A stretch of 22,025 nucleotides of DNA from Bacteroidales bacterium UBA3684 (GCA_002372855.1 DFIZ01000027.1:1-22025), one strand, 5' to 3'; counted from the stretch's first letter, positions 1 through 6,877 are shown. The notes: generated by a model not told the origin, from the sequence alone. Program-made: numbers and translations.

Positions 1-27
1 ATATAAGAAATGCCGAATTATGTACCT
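1..27. repeat. Truncated copy of the large palindromic element
   Basis: The first 27 bases are identical to 10519-10545, the right end of the 134-bp palindrome in the spacer after the M16 peptidase gene. The window therefore opens inside a second copy of that element, and its left part must lie upstream of the window. As at the other copy, a run of heptamer repeats lies on its outer side (50-94 here). Confidence 0.85.
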
Positions 28-49
28 ATCGGGTAGGTATCAGATGTCA

Positions 50-94
50 GTTAGGAGTTAAGAGTTAGGAGTTATGAGTTAAGAGTTAAGAGTT
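50..94. repeat. Heptamer tandem repeat (GTTARGA type)
   Basis: Six full heptamers and a partial one run head to tail: gttagga, gttaaga, gttagga, gttatga, gttaaga, gttaaga, gtt. The same heptamer family occurs in reverse complement at 10379-10411. In both places it sits on the outside of the palindrome end containing GCCGAATTATGTACC, so heptamers plus palindrome look like one composite repeat. Confidence 0.85.
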
Positions 95-157
95 TTGGGT
101 GTGAAAAAATTTTTCTGTCGTATATTGTTTGTTTGCAGATGGTTATGATGATGGAGT

Positions 158-179
158 AAATTTTTTTCGAAAAAAATTT
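158..179. promoter_or_regulatory. Perfect 22-bp A/T palindrome overlapping the -33 box
   Basis: The sequence is aaa, seven t, cg, seven a, ttt, and is its own exact reverse complement. Its right end overlaps the proposed -33 element (178-181) of the operon promoter. It could be an upstream promoter element, a binding site for a regulator, or the terminator of an upstream gene. The sequence alone does not decide. Confidence 0.6.
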
Positions 180-208
180 TGCAGGTATGGAAAATTGTGC
201 TACTTTTG
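178..208 (+). promoter_or_regulatory. Bacteroidota-type promoter of the ABC/GntR operon
   Basis: TTTG at 178-181 and TACTTTTG at 201-208 are 19 bp apart. This matches the Bacteroidota housekeeping consensus (TTTG, 19-21 bp, TAnnTTTG). The start site should lie near 214-217, inside the palindrome at 211-232. I see no comparable promoter in the spacers before the following genes up to 7231, which supports one long transcript. Confidence 0.7.
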
Positions 209-210
209 CA

Positions 211-232
211 GTGTACTAGTTAACTAATACAC
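211..232. promoter_or_regulatory. Palindromic operator, probable GntR/YtrA site
   Basis: A 22-bp inverted repeat centred on GTTAAC (219-224) differs from its own reverse complement at one symmetric pair. With one more base on each side the outer half-sites read AGTGTA (210-215) and TACACC (228-233), 12 bp apart. From memory, the Bacillus YtrA operator is AGTGTA-N13-TACACT, a close match. It covers the expected transcription start, so binding should repress. An overlapping pair TGTACT (212-217) and AGTACA (234-239) may be a second register. The likely binder is the GntR protein encoded at 6878-7231. Confidence 0.6.
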
Positions 233-279
233 CAGTACAAAATTAAAATTAAGAATTGAAAAACAAATATTTAGAAAAA

Positions 280-534
280 ATGACTATCAAAGAACATTTC
301 AAGAAAAAAGATTGGGTGTATTACCTGATTGTTTTTGTAATCTACACGGTGGTTTTCTTCCTGGTCAGCAAATTGTTTGGAGGAGACTGGAGGCATTCCA
401 TCATCAGCGGAATTGTGTGCGGCCTCATTTTTACCCCGCTCAACGCGCTCATGAACCACATGGGCAAGGATGTCGAGAAGGCGGTGGAGGAAGACAAGAG
501 GATGGGGATAACTCCAAGAGATAACAAAAAGTAG
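280..534 (+). CDS. Small two-helix inner-membrane protein
   Basis: This is an 84-residue protein of unknown function and the first gene of the operon. It has a basic N-terminus (MTIKEHFKKKDW), a first hydrophobic helix (about residues 15-34, YYLIVFVIYTVVFF), a short loop with GGDWRHS, a second helix (about 40-58), and a charged tail with VEKAVEEDKR. Both termini are probably cytoplasmic. I start it at ATG 280; an in-frame TTG at 256 would add eight residues, but the stretch before ATG 280 is A-rich, as is usual before Bacteroidota starts. I do not recognise a family. Its place just after the operator suggests an accessory subunit of the ABC system downstream. Confidence 0.75.
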   Translation: MTIKEHFKKKDWVYYLIVFVIYTVVFFLVSKLFGGDWRHSIISGIVCGLIFTPLNALMNHMGKDVEKAVEEDKRMGITPRDNKK

Positions 535-581
535 TTAAGTCAATAGTGAATTCATAAAAATATACCATTAATCATTATTTT

Positions 582-3005
582 ATGAAAAAGATTGTTTTTG
601 TTCTGTTGGCGATGGTCGCCACGATGGCCTCGGTCGAGGCACAGACTGTGAAAGTGAAAGGCACGGTGCGCGACGCCAAGACGGGCGAGGCGCTGCCGCT
701 GGTCAACGTGGGCCTGATGCGCCAGGCGGACACGGTGTTTGTCCGCGGCGCGGCTTCGGATTTCGGCGGCGAGTTCGTCATTCGGGATGTCAAGCCCGGC
801 AGCTACCTGCTGCAGGCCACGTCGGTGGGGTATGAGAGCTATGTGGAGCCTATAAATATTACAAGTTCTATAGAAGATTTGGAGATCAAGCTTCGCGCCG
901 GCACCCTGCTGGAGGAGGTGGAGATTGTGGCCGAGAAGCCCCTCTACCAGATGGACGGCGAGAAGAACATGTACAACACCAAGGAGGACCCCTCCATCCA
1001 GACCGGCACGGCCAGCGACGCGCTGCAGAACGCCCCCGGTGTGGAGGTGGATGCCGAGGGCAACATCACGCTGCGCGGCGTGTCGAGCGTCGAGATTTGG
1101 GTCAACGACCGTCCGAGCCACATGAACGAGGAGGCCCTGAAGCAGTACATCAAGCAGATGCCCGCCAACGCCATCGAGCGCATCGAAGTCATCACCAACC
1201 CCTCGGCGCGCTACTCCACCACCGGCGGCGTCATCAACATCGTCACCAACCAGAAGATTACGCGCAACGAGCTGCTCTGCGTGGGCTTCCGCGCCAACAC
1301 CATGCCGAGTTTCTCGCCCTGGGCTTCGTATGTCTACGCCAACGAGAAGTTCGACATGAACATCTACGTCAACGCCAACTTCGGCGTGCACAACATGTAC
1401 TCCGACGGCACGAACACCCTCTTTGACGATAACGGCGACACCAGCCGCTACCAGAGTTCCACCAGCGAGACGCACATGCGCAACTACGGCGGCTACAGCG
1501 GCTTGAACCTCAACTGGAACATCACCGACAAGACCCATCTGGCCACCTGGCTGGGTGTCTACCCCTACTGGGGCAACAACAGCACGGAGCTGGACCTCGT
1601 CTACCGCGAGTACCAGCCCACGCTGCGCAACCTGGGCTACCACTACGACCTCGAGAATCCCGACGGTTTTGGCTGGGGCGGCTACATGGGCGCCTGGCTG
1701 GAGCACCGCTTCGACTCCACCGGCCGCAAGCTCTCCTTCAGCCTCAACGGCAACACCTGGAACGAGCATGGCATCGGCACGGAGACCTTCGCCTACGCCG
1801 ACCCGACGATGGACAGCCTGCTGCGCCGCACCGAGAAGCGCAACACCAGCCCCAGCGGCAGCATGACCCTCAACTACACGCACCCGTTGAAACACGACCT
1901 GGAGCTTGAGGCGGGCATGGAGCTGGAGCTCGGCGGCGGCACGCAGTATCTGGGCGTCGACACCATGGGGGCCGACGGCTACCATGCTGTGGCCCTGCGT
2001 GTGAGCGACGGTCTGGAGCGCGGCACGGGCCTCAACGGCTACGTGACCCTGCAGAAACGCTGGGGCGGCTTCACCGCCAAGCTGGGTCTTCGCGGCGAGC
2101 AGCGCTGGAAACGCAGCGAATGGAGCCACCTGGACGGCGCTGGAATGACCGTGGTGGACACCTCGTTCTTCGGTCTCGTGCCCAGCCTCCACCTGAGCTA
2201 CCAGACCAAGACCTTCACCTCCTACAGCCTCAGCTACACCCTCCGCAACACCACTCCCGGCATGACGCAGCTCTCGCCCTTCCGCACCTACGAGGACTAC
2301 AGCTACTCCACCGGCAACCCCAACCTGCTGCGCACCTATACCCACAACCTCGAGGCCGCTTGGAGCAAGTACATCATGGGCTTCGGCATGCTCAACGTCA
2401 ATGCCTATTTCCGCGCCAACACCGACGAAATCGGCACCATGACCTTTGCCGGCTACGCCCCCGAGTACTTCGGCTCCCAGCTGGTCAACTACACCCGTCC
2501 GGAGAACATCGGCTCCAGCCACACCGAGGGCCTCGAGGCCAACGTCACCTACCGTCCCAGTGGCTTCTTCAATGTCCGTCTCAACGCCTCGGTGTTCAAC
2601 TATGCCTACGACTACGACGGCTTCAGCGACAACCGCTGGAGCTGGAGCGCCCGCCTGAATGTGTGGGCCAAGCTGTGGAACAAGCTGGAGGTCTTCGCCA
2701 ATGCGCACTATTCCAGTCCGCGCCTGGGCCTCTACAGCCTGACGGTGGCCAACAAGGGCATCGACCTCGGCTGCTCGGCCGACTTCTTCGAGCGCCAGCT
2801 CTCGGTCTACTTCAACGTCAACGACATCTTCGGCATGGCCGAATGGGGCAGCAACACCACGGCGCCGCAGTACCAGACCACCGGCAGCCAGCAGTTCGAC
2901 TCGCGCTTCGTCAGCCTCGGCCTCACCTGGCGCATAGGCAAGATGGAGCTCGAAAGCAAGGCCCGCCAGGGTGCCACCGACACGGGCAATACGCCGCAGA
3001 TGTAA
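582..3005 (+). CDS. Outer-membrane beta-barrel receptor-like protein (CarboxypepD_reg-like + plug + barrel)
   Basis: This 807-residue protein has a signal peptide (about 1-20, ending VEAQ). A CarboxypepD-regulatory-like domain follows (about 22-95: VKGTVRDAKTGEALPLVNV, then GSYLLQATSVGYESY). Next comes a TonB-receptor plug-like domain (about 125-225: SDALQNAPGVEVDAEGNITLRG, then IERIEVITNPSARYSTTGGVINIV). The rest is a long barrel rich in aromatic and alternating polar residues. The layout fits the Bacteroidota 'outer membrane beta-barrel family' related to TonB-dependent receptors. There is no SusD-like partner, so I do not read it as a polysaccharide locus. Inside an ABC/GntR operon it is the natural candidate for the outer-membrane part of a trans-envelope transporter. 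Import versus export is unknown. The spacer to the previous gene is 47 bp. Confidence 0.88.
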   Translation: MKKIVFVLLAMVATMASVEAQTVKVKGTVRDAKTGEALPLVNVGLMRQADTVFVRGAASDFGGEFVIRDVKPGSYLLQATSVGYESYVEPINITSSIEDLEIKLRAGTLLEEVEIVAEKPLYQMDGEKNMYNTKEDPSIQTGTASDALQNAPGVEVDAEGNITLRGVSSVEIWVNDRPSHMNEEALKQYIKQMPANAIERIEVITNPSARYSTTGGVINIVTNQKITRNELLCVGFRANTMPSFSPWASYVYANEKFDMNIYVNANFGVHNMYSDGTNTLFDDNGDTSRYQSSTSETHMRNYGGYSGLNLNWNITDKTHLATWLGVYPYWGNNSTELDLVYREYQPTLRNLGYHYDLENPDGFGWGGYMGAWLEHRFDSTGRKLSFSLNGNTWNEHGIGTETFAYADPTMDSLLRRTEKRNTSPSGSMTLNYTHPLKHDLELEAGMELELGGGTQYLGVDTMGADGYHAVALRVSDGLERGTGLNGYVTLQKRWGGFTAKLGLRGEQRWKRSEWSHLDGAGMTVVDTSFFGLVPSLHLSYQTKTFTSYSLSYTLRNTTPGMTQLSPFRTYEDYSYSTGNPNLLRTYTHNLEAAWSKYIMGFGMLNVNAYFRANTDEIGTMTFAGYAPEYFGSQLVNYTRPENIGSSHTEGLEANVTYRPSGFFNVRLNASVFNYAYDYDGFSDNRWSWSARLNVWAKLWNKLEVFANAHYSSPRLGLYSLTVANKGIDLGCSADFFERQLSVYFNVNDIFGMAEWGSNTTAPQYQTTGSQQFDSRFVSLGLTWRIGKMELESKARQGATDTGNTPQM

Positions 3006-3008
3006 AAG

Positions 3009-3050
3009 GCCTCACCCCCTGCCCCTCTCCGGTGGGAGAGGGGAGAGGCT
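3009..3050. repeat. CCCCTCTCC hairpin repeat, copy 1
   Basis: The repeat starts four bases after the barrel gene's stop codon. CCCCTCTCC (3022-3030) and GGAGAGGGG (3035-3043) form a perfect 9-bp stem with a GGTG loop, preceded by GCCTCACCCCCTG. It is the inverted partner of the copy at 3126-3160. It may also end or attenuate transcription, but no T-tract follows. Confidence 0.85.
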
Positions 3051-3103
3051 GACGCGAAAATGAATGAAATGAATAAAAACAAAATTTAATAACCATTAAA
3101 AAA

Positions 3104-3160
3104 CCACGGGCCGTGGACTTCGAATCCCCTCTCCTCGGGAGAGGGGCCAGGGGTGAGGCC
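3104..3160. repeat. CCCCTCTCC hairpin repeat, copy 2 (inverted), with CCACGG leader
   Basis: A small inverted repeat, CCACGG-g-CCGTGG (3104-3116), precedes a 9-bp hairpin: CCCCTCTCC 3126-3134, loop TCG, GGAGAGGGG 3138-3146. The conserved tail CCAGGGGTGAGGCC ends at 3160, nine bases before the next start codon. The tail includes GGGGTGAGG, which could act in ribosome binding. The leader recurs in variant form at 7361-7374 before the M16 gene. Confidence 0.85.
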
Positions 3161-3169
3161 AGAATGATT

Positions 3170-3484
3170 ATGAAACTTGTCACCATTGAGACCCTTCCGG
3201 GTATGAATTACGAAGTGCTGGGTGTTGTCGAAGGCAGCACCATCCAGAGCAAGAACATGTTTGCCGACCTCGGCCAGGGGCTGAAAGGTATCATCGGCGG
3301 CGAGCTGAAAAGCTACACCGGCATGATGGAGAAAGCCCGCGCGCAGGCCACGCAGCGCATGGTGGACCAGGCAGTGAAGATGGAGGCCGACGCCATCATC
3401 GGCATCCGCTACACCACCAGCGCCATTATGGCCCAGGCCGCCGAGGTGCTTGTTTACGGTACGGCAGTTAGATATAAAAAATAA
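3170..3484 (+). CDS. YbjQ/UPF0145 family protein (putative heavy-metal-binding domain)
   Basis: This 104-residue protein opens MKLVTIETLPGMNYEVLGVVEGSTIQ and continues with KGIIGGELKSYTGMMEKARAQATQRMVDQA, then ADAIIGIRY. This is the pattern of the YbjQ/UPF0145 family, small cytosolic proteins that assemble into oligomers and are often labelled heavy-metal-binding from structure alone. The length fits the family (about 103-107 residues). I chose ATG 3170: upstream in-frame starts at 3113 (GTG) and 3164 (ATG) exist, but the first would translate the repeat, and 3170 shares the repeat-ATTATGAA layout of the permease at 4459. The ABC ATPase starts 11 bp downstream. Its role here is unknown; YbjQ proteins do occur beside transporters. 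Confidence 0.85.
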   Translation: MKLVTIETLPGMNYEVLGVVEGSTIQSKNMFADLGQGLKGIIGGELKSYTGMMEKARAQATQRMVDQAVKMEADAIIGIRYTTSAIMAQAAEVLVYGTAVRYKK

Positions 3485-3495
3485 AATAAACAGTC

Positions 3496-4389
3496 ATGAT
3501 CGAGATTCGCAACCTTGACTTCAGCTATAAGAAGTCGCCAGTATTCAACAATATCAATCTCACGTTCCCGCAGGGATGCATCTATGGCCTGTTGGGCGAG
3601 AACGGAGTGGGCAAGACCACCCTCCTCAAGCTTATCTGCGGCCTGCTGCGTCCGGTGCACGGCACCGTCACCCTCGACGGCCTCACCGCCCACGACCGCC
3701 AGCCGGAGATGCTGCAGCGCATCGTCTTCCTGCCCGACGAGGTGTCGCTGCCCGACAACTCCACCCCGCAGCGCTATGTCGACGAGCTGATGCCCTTCTA
3801 TCCCAACTTCGCCCAGGGCACCTTCCTACACCTGATGCAGGAGCTGGAGGTGGAACCCGACCGCAAGTTCAAGGAGATGAGTTTCGGCCAGCAGAAGAAG
3901 AGCCTCATCGCCGCCAGCCTTTCGCTGGGCACCGACTACGTGCTCTTCGACGAGCCCACCAACGGCCTCGACATTCCCAGCAAGGCCCAGTTCCGTTCCA
4001 TCCTCAGCCGTCGCCTCGAGGAGCGCAACACCATCATCATCTCCACCCACCAGGTGAAGGACGTGGAGAACCTCATCGACCCCATCGTCATCCTCAACAG
4101 CAACGCCGTCCTGCTCGACGCCTCGGTGCAGCGCATCCAGCAAAAGCTCTTCTTCGAGTACGGCGGCGAGCAGCGTCCCGACGCCCTCTACAGCGAGATG
4201 CAGCCCGGCGGTTTCCTCAACGTCGTCCCCAACCAGACCGGCGAGGAGAGCCAGCTCAACATCGAGGCCCTCTTCAACGCCGTGCTGCGCAACAAGAATA
4301 TCATCAAAGAAATAGGCCTCACCCCCAACCCCTCTCCGAAGGAGAAGGGCACTGCCGCCGACAATGAAACCAATAAGTCTAACCAATAG
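3496..4389 (+). CDS. ABC transporter ATP-binding protein
   Basis: The ATPase (297 residues) energises the two membrane proteins encoded next. Walker A is GENGVGKT (34-41), the signature is a divergent SFGQQKK (129-135) instead of LSGGQ, Walker B is YVLFDEPTNGLD (148-159), and the switch histidine is H185 in STHQ. The divergent signature and a long C-terminal extension (about 205-297) are common in ABC-2 and Ytr-type ATPases. The last 24 residues begin GLTPNPSPKEKG, which is a translated copy of the intergenic hairpin repeat (4315-4350), so the original stop was probably further upstream. It follows the YbjQ gene by 11 bp and the permease starts 69 bp after it. Confidence 0.93.
   Translation: MIEIRNLDFSYKKSPVFNNINLTFPQGCIYGLLGENGVGKTTLLKLICGLLRPVHGTVTLDGLTAHDRQPEMLQRIVFLPDEVSLPDNSTPQRYVDELMPFYPNFAQGTFLHLMQELEVEPDRKFKEMSFGQQKKSLIAASLSLGTDYVLFDEPTNGLDIPSKAQFRSILSRRLEERNTIIISTHQVKDVENLIDPIVILNSNAVLLDASVQRIQQKLFFEYGGEQRPDALYSEMQPGGFLNVVPNQTGEESQLNIEALFNAVLRNKNIIKEIGLTPNPSPKEKGTAADNETNKSNQ
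4315..4350. repeat. CCCCTCTCC-type repeat, copy 3, inside the ATPase gene
   Basis: GGCCTCACCCCCAACCCC, then TCTCCGAAGGAGAAGGGC, matches copy 1 (3009-3050) in sequence and orientation. It is read in frame as GLTPNPSPKEKG at the end of the ATPase. Its inverted partner is copy 4 at 4415-4450. Confidence 0.85.
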
Positions 4390-4414
4390 AAACCATAGGC
4401 GAGGTAACCTTTAT

Positions 4415-4450
4415 CCCCCTCTCCTTGGGAGAGGGGCTAGGGGTGAGGCC
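4415..4450. repeat. CCCCTCTCC hairpin repeat, copy 4 (inverted)
   Basis: CCCCTCTCC (4416-4424) pairs with GGAGAGGGG (4428-4436) and is followed by CTAGGGGTGAGGCC ending at 4450, eight bases before the permease start codon. It is nearly identical to copy 2 at 3126-3160 and sits in the same place relative to its gene. Confidence 0.87.
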
Positions 4451-4458
4451 GAGATATT

Positions 4459-5163
4459 ATGAACAATTCGTTTGACATAAAGCGTTTCTGCCGGCTGGTG
4501 TGGCACGATGTGCGCAGTTGCCCCAAGGAGTACATCTCTTCGGGCCTGAGCCTGGCGCTGACCTTTTCTCCGCTGATGGTGCTGAGCCAGCAACTGCTCG
4601 GCAACGACTATACCCATGGCACCTTCTACAGGCTGGTGCTGATGATTGGTATGGTGACATGGTGGGCCCTGATGGTTCCCAGCAATGTCTACCCCAACAT
4701 GGGCAACAAGAAACGCGGCATCTACTTCGCCATGCTGCCTGCCACCAAGGCCGAGAAGCACGCTTCGATTGCCACGGTGATGGTGCTGATGGCGGTGGTG
4801 CTGACGGCCATCGGTCTGACGGTCGACGTACTGCTCACGGCGGTGCACCTGCCGGGCTACACGAAGTATTTCTGGCAGTCGCAGACATTCCAATTCATCG
4901 ACCTGCCGATGGTTGTGGGGTCGGTGTTCGCCTTCCTGGGTCCGGTGTTCGGAATGATTTGGGCCAACACCTTGACCAAAAACAACCTCCGTCTCGCGAT
5001 GATGGTGCTGATGTTCTTATGGATGATCGGGATGTTGTATGCTCCCCCGCTCTTTTTCGACGGCATGCCGCAGGCCTACTGGATTGTGATCGCCGTCGAG
5101 GTTGCCGTAACCCTCTTCCTGGCCTGGCTCAGCCGCTGGCGCATGGACCACATGACCTATTAA
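4459..5163 (+). CDS. ABC permease-like membrane protein, paralog 1
   Basis: This 234-residue inner-membrane protein has about six hydrophobic helices (near 26-46, 57-77, 103-128, 148-170, 178-198, 207-225). It starts MNNSFDIKRFCRLVWHDVR, and between helices 2 and 3 carries GIYFAMLPATKAEK (87-100). The next gene product shares both features, so they are diverged duplicates and probably form a heterodimer with the ATPase. Such short permeases next to a YtrA-type regulator resemble the ABC-2-like partners of Ytr-type systems. No large periplasmic domain is visible, and the substrate cannot be read from the sequence. Confidence 0.82.
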   Translation: MNNSFDIKRFCRLVWHDVRSCPKEYISSGLSLALTFSPLMVLSQQLLGNDYTHGTFYRLVLMIGMVTWWALMVPSNVYPNMGNKKRGIYFAMLPATKAEKHASIATVMVLMAVVLTAIGLTVDVLLTAVHLPGYTKYFWQSQTFQFIDLPMVVGSVFAFLGPVFGMIWANTLTKNNLRLAMMVLMFLWMIGMLYAPPLFFDGMPQAYWIVIAVEVAVTLFLAWLSRWRMDHMTY

Positions 5164-5223
5164 ACCCATAACCCGTAAATTTTAACCCGTAAACCTTAAA
5201 CCGTAAACCTTAACCCTTAAACC
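5161..5223. repeat. Nine heptamers filling the permease-permease spacer
   Basis: Units of seven run without a break from the first base of the stop codon: taaaccc, ataaccc, gtaaatt, ttaaccc, gtaaacc, ttaaacc, gtaaacc, ttaaccc, ttaaacc. They end four bases before the next ATG, so this repeat is essentially the whole spacer. The same TTAAACC unit reappears on the minus strand at 11673-11700 before a lipoprotein gene. Confidence 0.88.
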
Positions 5224-5227
5224 GACA

Positions 5228-6046
5228 ATGAACAATACATTCGACTGGAACCGTTTTTGCAAGGTTGTCAACAAAGACTTTCGCAACCTTTGGCCCATGT
5301 TTGGCACAACGATGATTGTGCTGGCCACGCTGCCTTTCGCCGTCTGGCTGCTGTCGCTGGTCATCAGCCGCGATTTCGTTATCGACCCCAACTACCGCGT
5401 GGCCATAATCATGGGTGTCAGCTCGATGGCGGCCGTCATGCTGCCTTCGCGGCTCTACCGCACCATGAACCTCCGGGGCGAGGGCATCTACTATGCCATG
5501 CTCCCCGCCTCCAAGCTGGAGAAGTTTCTCAGCATCCTGCTCTACACCTTCGTGGTGGCTCCCGTGCTGGTCTACTTGGGCAGCATGGTGCTCGACATCA
5601 TCCTGCGCCTGATGCCGGCAGGCCCCTACCATCAGTGGCTGTGGCAGGGCGACGCAGGTTTCCCCATTTTCACCGGCATCCCCATGGACGACGACACCAT
5701 CCCCGGCTTCCACAGCTGGCTCCTCACCGCCGCCGCCTACTCCTCCTACTTCGCCTCGCCGGCCCTCTTCCTCTATGCCGCCACCCTCTTCAAGAAACAC
5801 AAGGTGCTCTACACCTTCCTCGTGCTCTACCTCATCGAGTTCGTACTCACCATCATCGCCATCCCCGTCATTATGGCCCTGGCCCAGAACCCCGACTTTA
5901 TGGAGTGGCTCTACGACACCTTCCGCCGCTGGACTCCCGAGCAAATCTTCAACTGGTTCTTTGGCATCATTGCCGCTGTCAACATCATTGTCGCTGTGCT
6001 CTTCACCTGGATGGCCTGGCGTCGCCTGAAGAAGATGCCGTACTGA
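5228..6046 (+). CDS. ABC permease-like membrane protein, paralog 2
   Basis: This 272-residue paralog of the preceding protein opens MNNTFDWNRFCKVVNKDFR and carries GIYYAMLPASKLEK (87-100), aligned with the same motif in paralog 1. About six helices are visible (near 24-46, 58-74, 102-127, 165-187, 193-218, 243-262). The loop between the third and fourth is longer than in paralog 1 (about 130-163, with acidic MDDDTIPG). The C-terminus is basic (WRRLKKMPY). It probably pairs with paralog 1 over the shared ATPase, and the longer loop may give the pair asymmetry on the periplasmic side. Confidence 0.82.
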   Translation: MNNTFDWNRFCKVVNKDFRNLWPMFGTTMIVLATLPFAVWLLSLVISRDFVIDPNYRVAIIMGVSSMAAVMLPSRLYRTMNLRGEGIYYAMLPASKLEKFLSILLYTFVVAPVLVYLGSMVLDIILRLMPAGPYHQWLWQGDAGFPIFTGIPMDDDTIPGFHSWLLTAAAYSSYFASPALFLYAATLFKKHKVLYTFLVLYLIEFVLTIIAIPVIMALAQNPDFMEWLYDTFRRWTPEQIFNWFFGIIAAVNIIVAVLFTWMAWRRLKKMPY

Positions 6047-6052
6047 TGTTTT

Positions 6053-6123
6053 GAGAAGATAAAGAAGATAGAGAAGATAGAGAAGATAGAGAAGTTAAAG
6101 AAGTTAAGTAGTTAAAGTAGTTA
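6053..6123. repeat. Nonamer purine-rich tandem repeat
   Basis: About eight units of nine bases (gagaagata, aagaagata, gagaagata, gagaagata, gagaagtta, aagaagtta, an 8-base agtagtta, aagtagtta) fill the spacer and run almost to the lipoprotein ATG at 6130. The A/G-rich run would be unstructured in mRNA and may aid translation. The units differ from those of the spacer just upstream (7 bp). Confidence 0.88.
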
Positions 6124-6129
6124 AGACAA

Positions 6130-6864
6130 ATGAAAAAGATTCTTTCTCTTGTCCTTGTGGCATGCACGACCCTCTGCGGTTGCTACATCAACCGCGACGT
6201 CGATGAAACCATCGAGACCGACCGCTATACCTTGCATCTCGTTTCGCACAACATGTTTGATCACTATGAGTTCGACGAGCTAGCCGACACCCTGCTGTAT
6301 ACCTCCACAGTGCCTGGGCTGGCGAGGTTCCTGGGCATGGACATCAGCAACGACACCACCATGTTTGTCGTAGACGAAGCGAAACAGGACTTTCTCCCCA
6401 GCTATTCTGCCTACATCGCCGACCGCAACCCCTCGCAGCCCGACGACTACACGCCCCTGCTCCACGCCATGATGGACCGTGGCATCCTCCGTGCCGATAC
6501 CATCTACAAGCCCCTGCAGCTCCTCGAACTCTACGACTCCGCCCGTTACGCCCGGCACATGAGCGGCGTCGACGTCGATTCCTCGGTGCTCTTCCATGTG
6601 GAGATGAAGGACGGCGAGCCGGACCCCGACCGCAGTTTCCTCTGCGCCATCTCTGCCGTCCACCAGCTCCGCGACGCCTACCGTATGCCCGTCTCCTTGG
6701 GACCTGGAGTCCCCGCCGACCTGCCCACCGAGGTGCGCTGGATGAACGAGGACTGGCCCACCGACAGCCTCTGGCTCGACAGCATGGGCTTCCGCATCGT
6801 CCCCGACCCGCAGGGCCGCCAGATGCGCATCGTCGAATTCAACCGCTGCAAAGGTAAACTCTAA
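6130..6864 (+). CDS. Operon-linked lipoprotein of unknown function
   Basis: This 244-residue protein has a lipoprotein signal, MKKILSLVLVACTTLCGC, with the acylated cysteine probably C18. The cysteine at -2 in LCGC is unusual but acceptable. The mature part is acidic and mostly soluble, with segments such as YEFDELADTLLYTSTVPGLARF and LHAMMDRGILRADTIYKPLQLLELYD. I do not recognise a domain. It lies between the second permease and the repressor gene (13 bp away), so it is likely the periplasmic or outer-membrane component of the transporter. It could bind the substrate or tether the inner-membrane complex to the barrel; both are inference. Confidence 0.8.
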   Translation: MKKILSLVLVACTTLCGCYINRDVDETIETDRYTLHLVSHNMFDHYEFDELADTLLYTSTVPGLARFLGMDISNDTTMFVVDEAKQDFLPSYSAYIADRNPSQPDDYTPLLHAMMDRGILRADTIYKPLQLLELYDSARYARHMSGVDVDSSVLFHVEMKDGEPDPDRSFLCAISAVHQLRDAYRMPVSLGPGVPADLPTEVRWMNEDWPTDSLWLDSMGFRIVPDPQGRQMRIVEFNRCKGKL

Positions 6865-6877
6865 AAACCCCTCATCT

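Noticed and set aside
256..279. TTG start extending the first small membrane protein
   Set aside because: ATG at 280 is in frame, follows an A-rich stretch, and gives a normal basic N-terminus; the extension adds only MKNKYLEK.
552..2708. A 718-residue reading frame antisense to the barrel gene
   Set aside because: GC-rich coding strands leave open antisense frames. The translation is rich in Val/Ala/Gly/His without domains or signal, while the + strand gives clear signal peptide, plug and barrel.
582..3005. SusC/SusD-type polysaccharide utilisation locus
   Set aside because: No SusD-like lipoprotein, glycosidase or hybrid two-component/ECF regulator is nearby; the neighbours are ABC and GntR genes.
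3113..3169. GTG start extending the YbjQ protein
   Set aside because: The added residues are a translation of the intergenic hairpin repeat and do not belong to the family.
5161..5223. Repeat runs as a CRISPR array
   Set aside because: Units are 7 bp without spacers; the 9- and 10-bp runs at 6053-6123 and 7225-7330 are also direct tandem repeats, and no cas genes are present.
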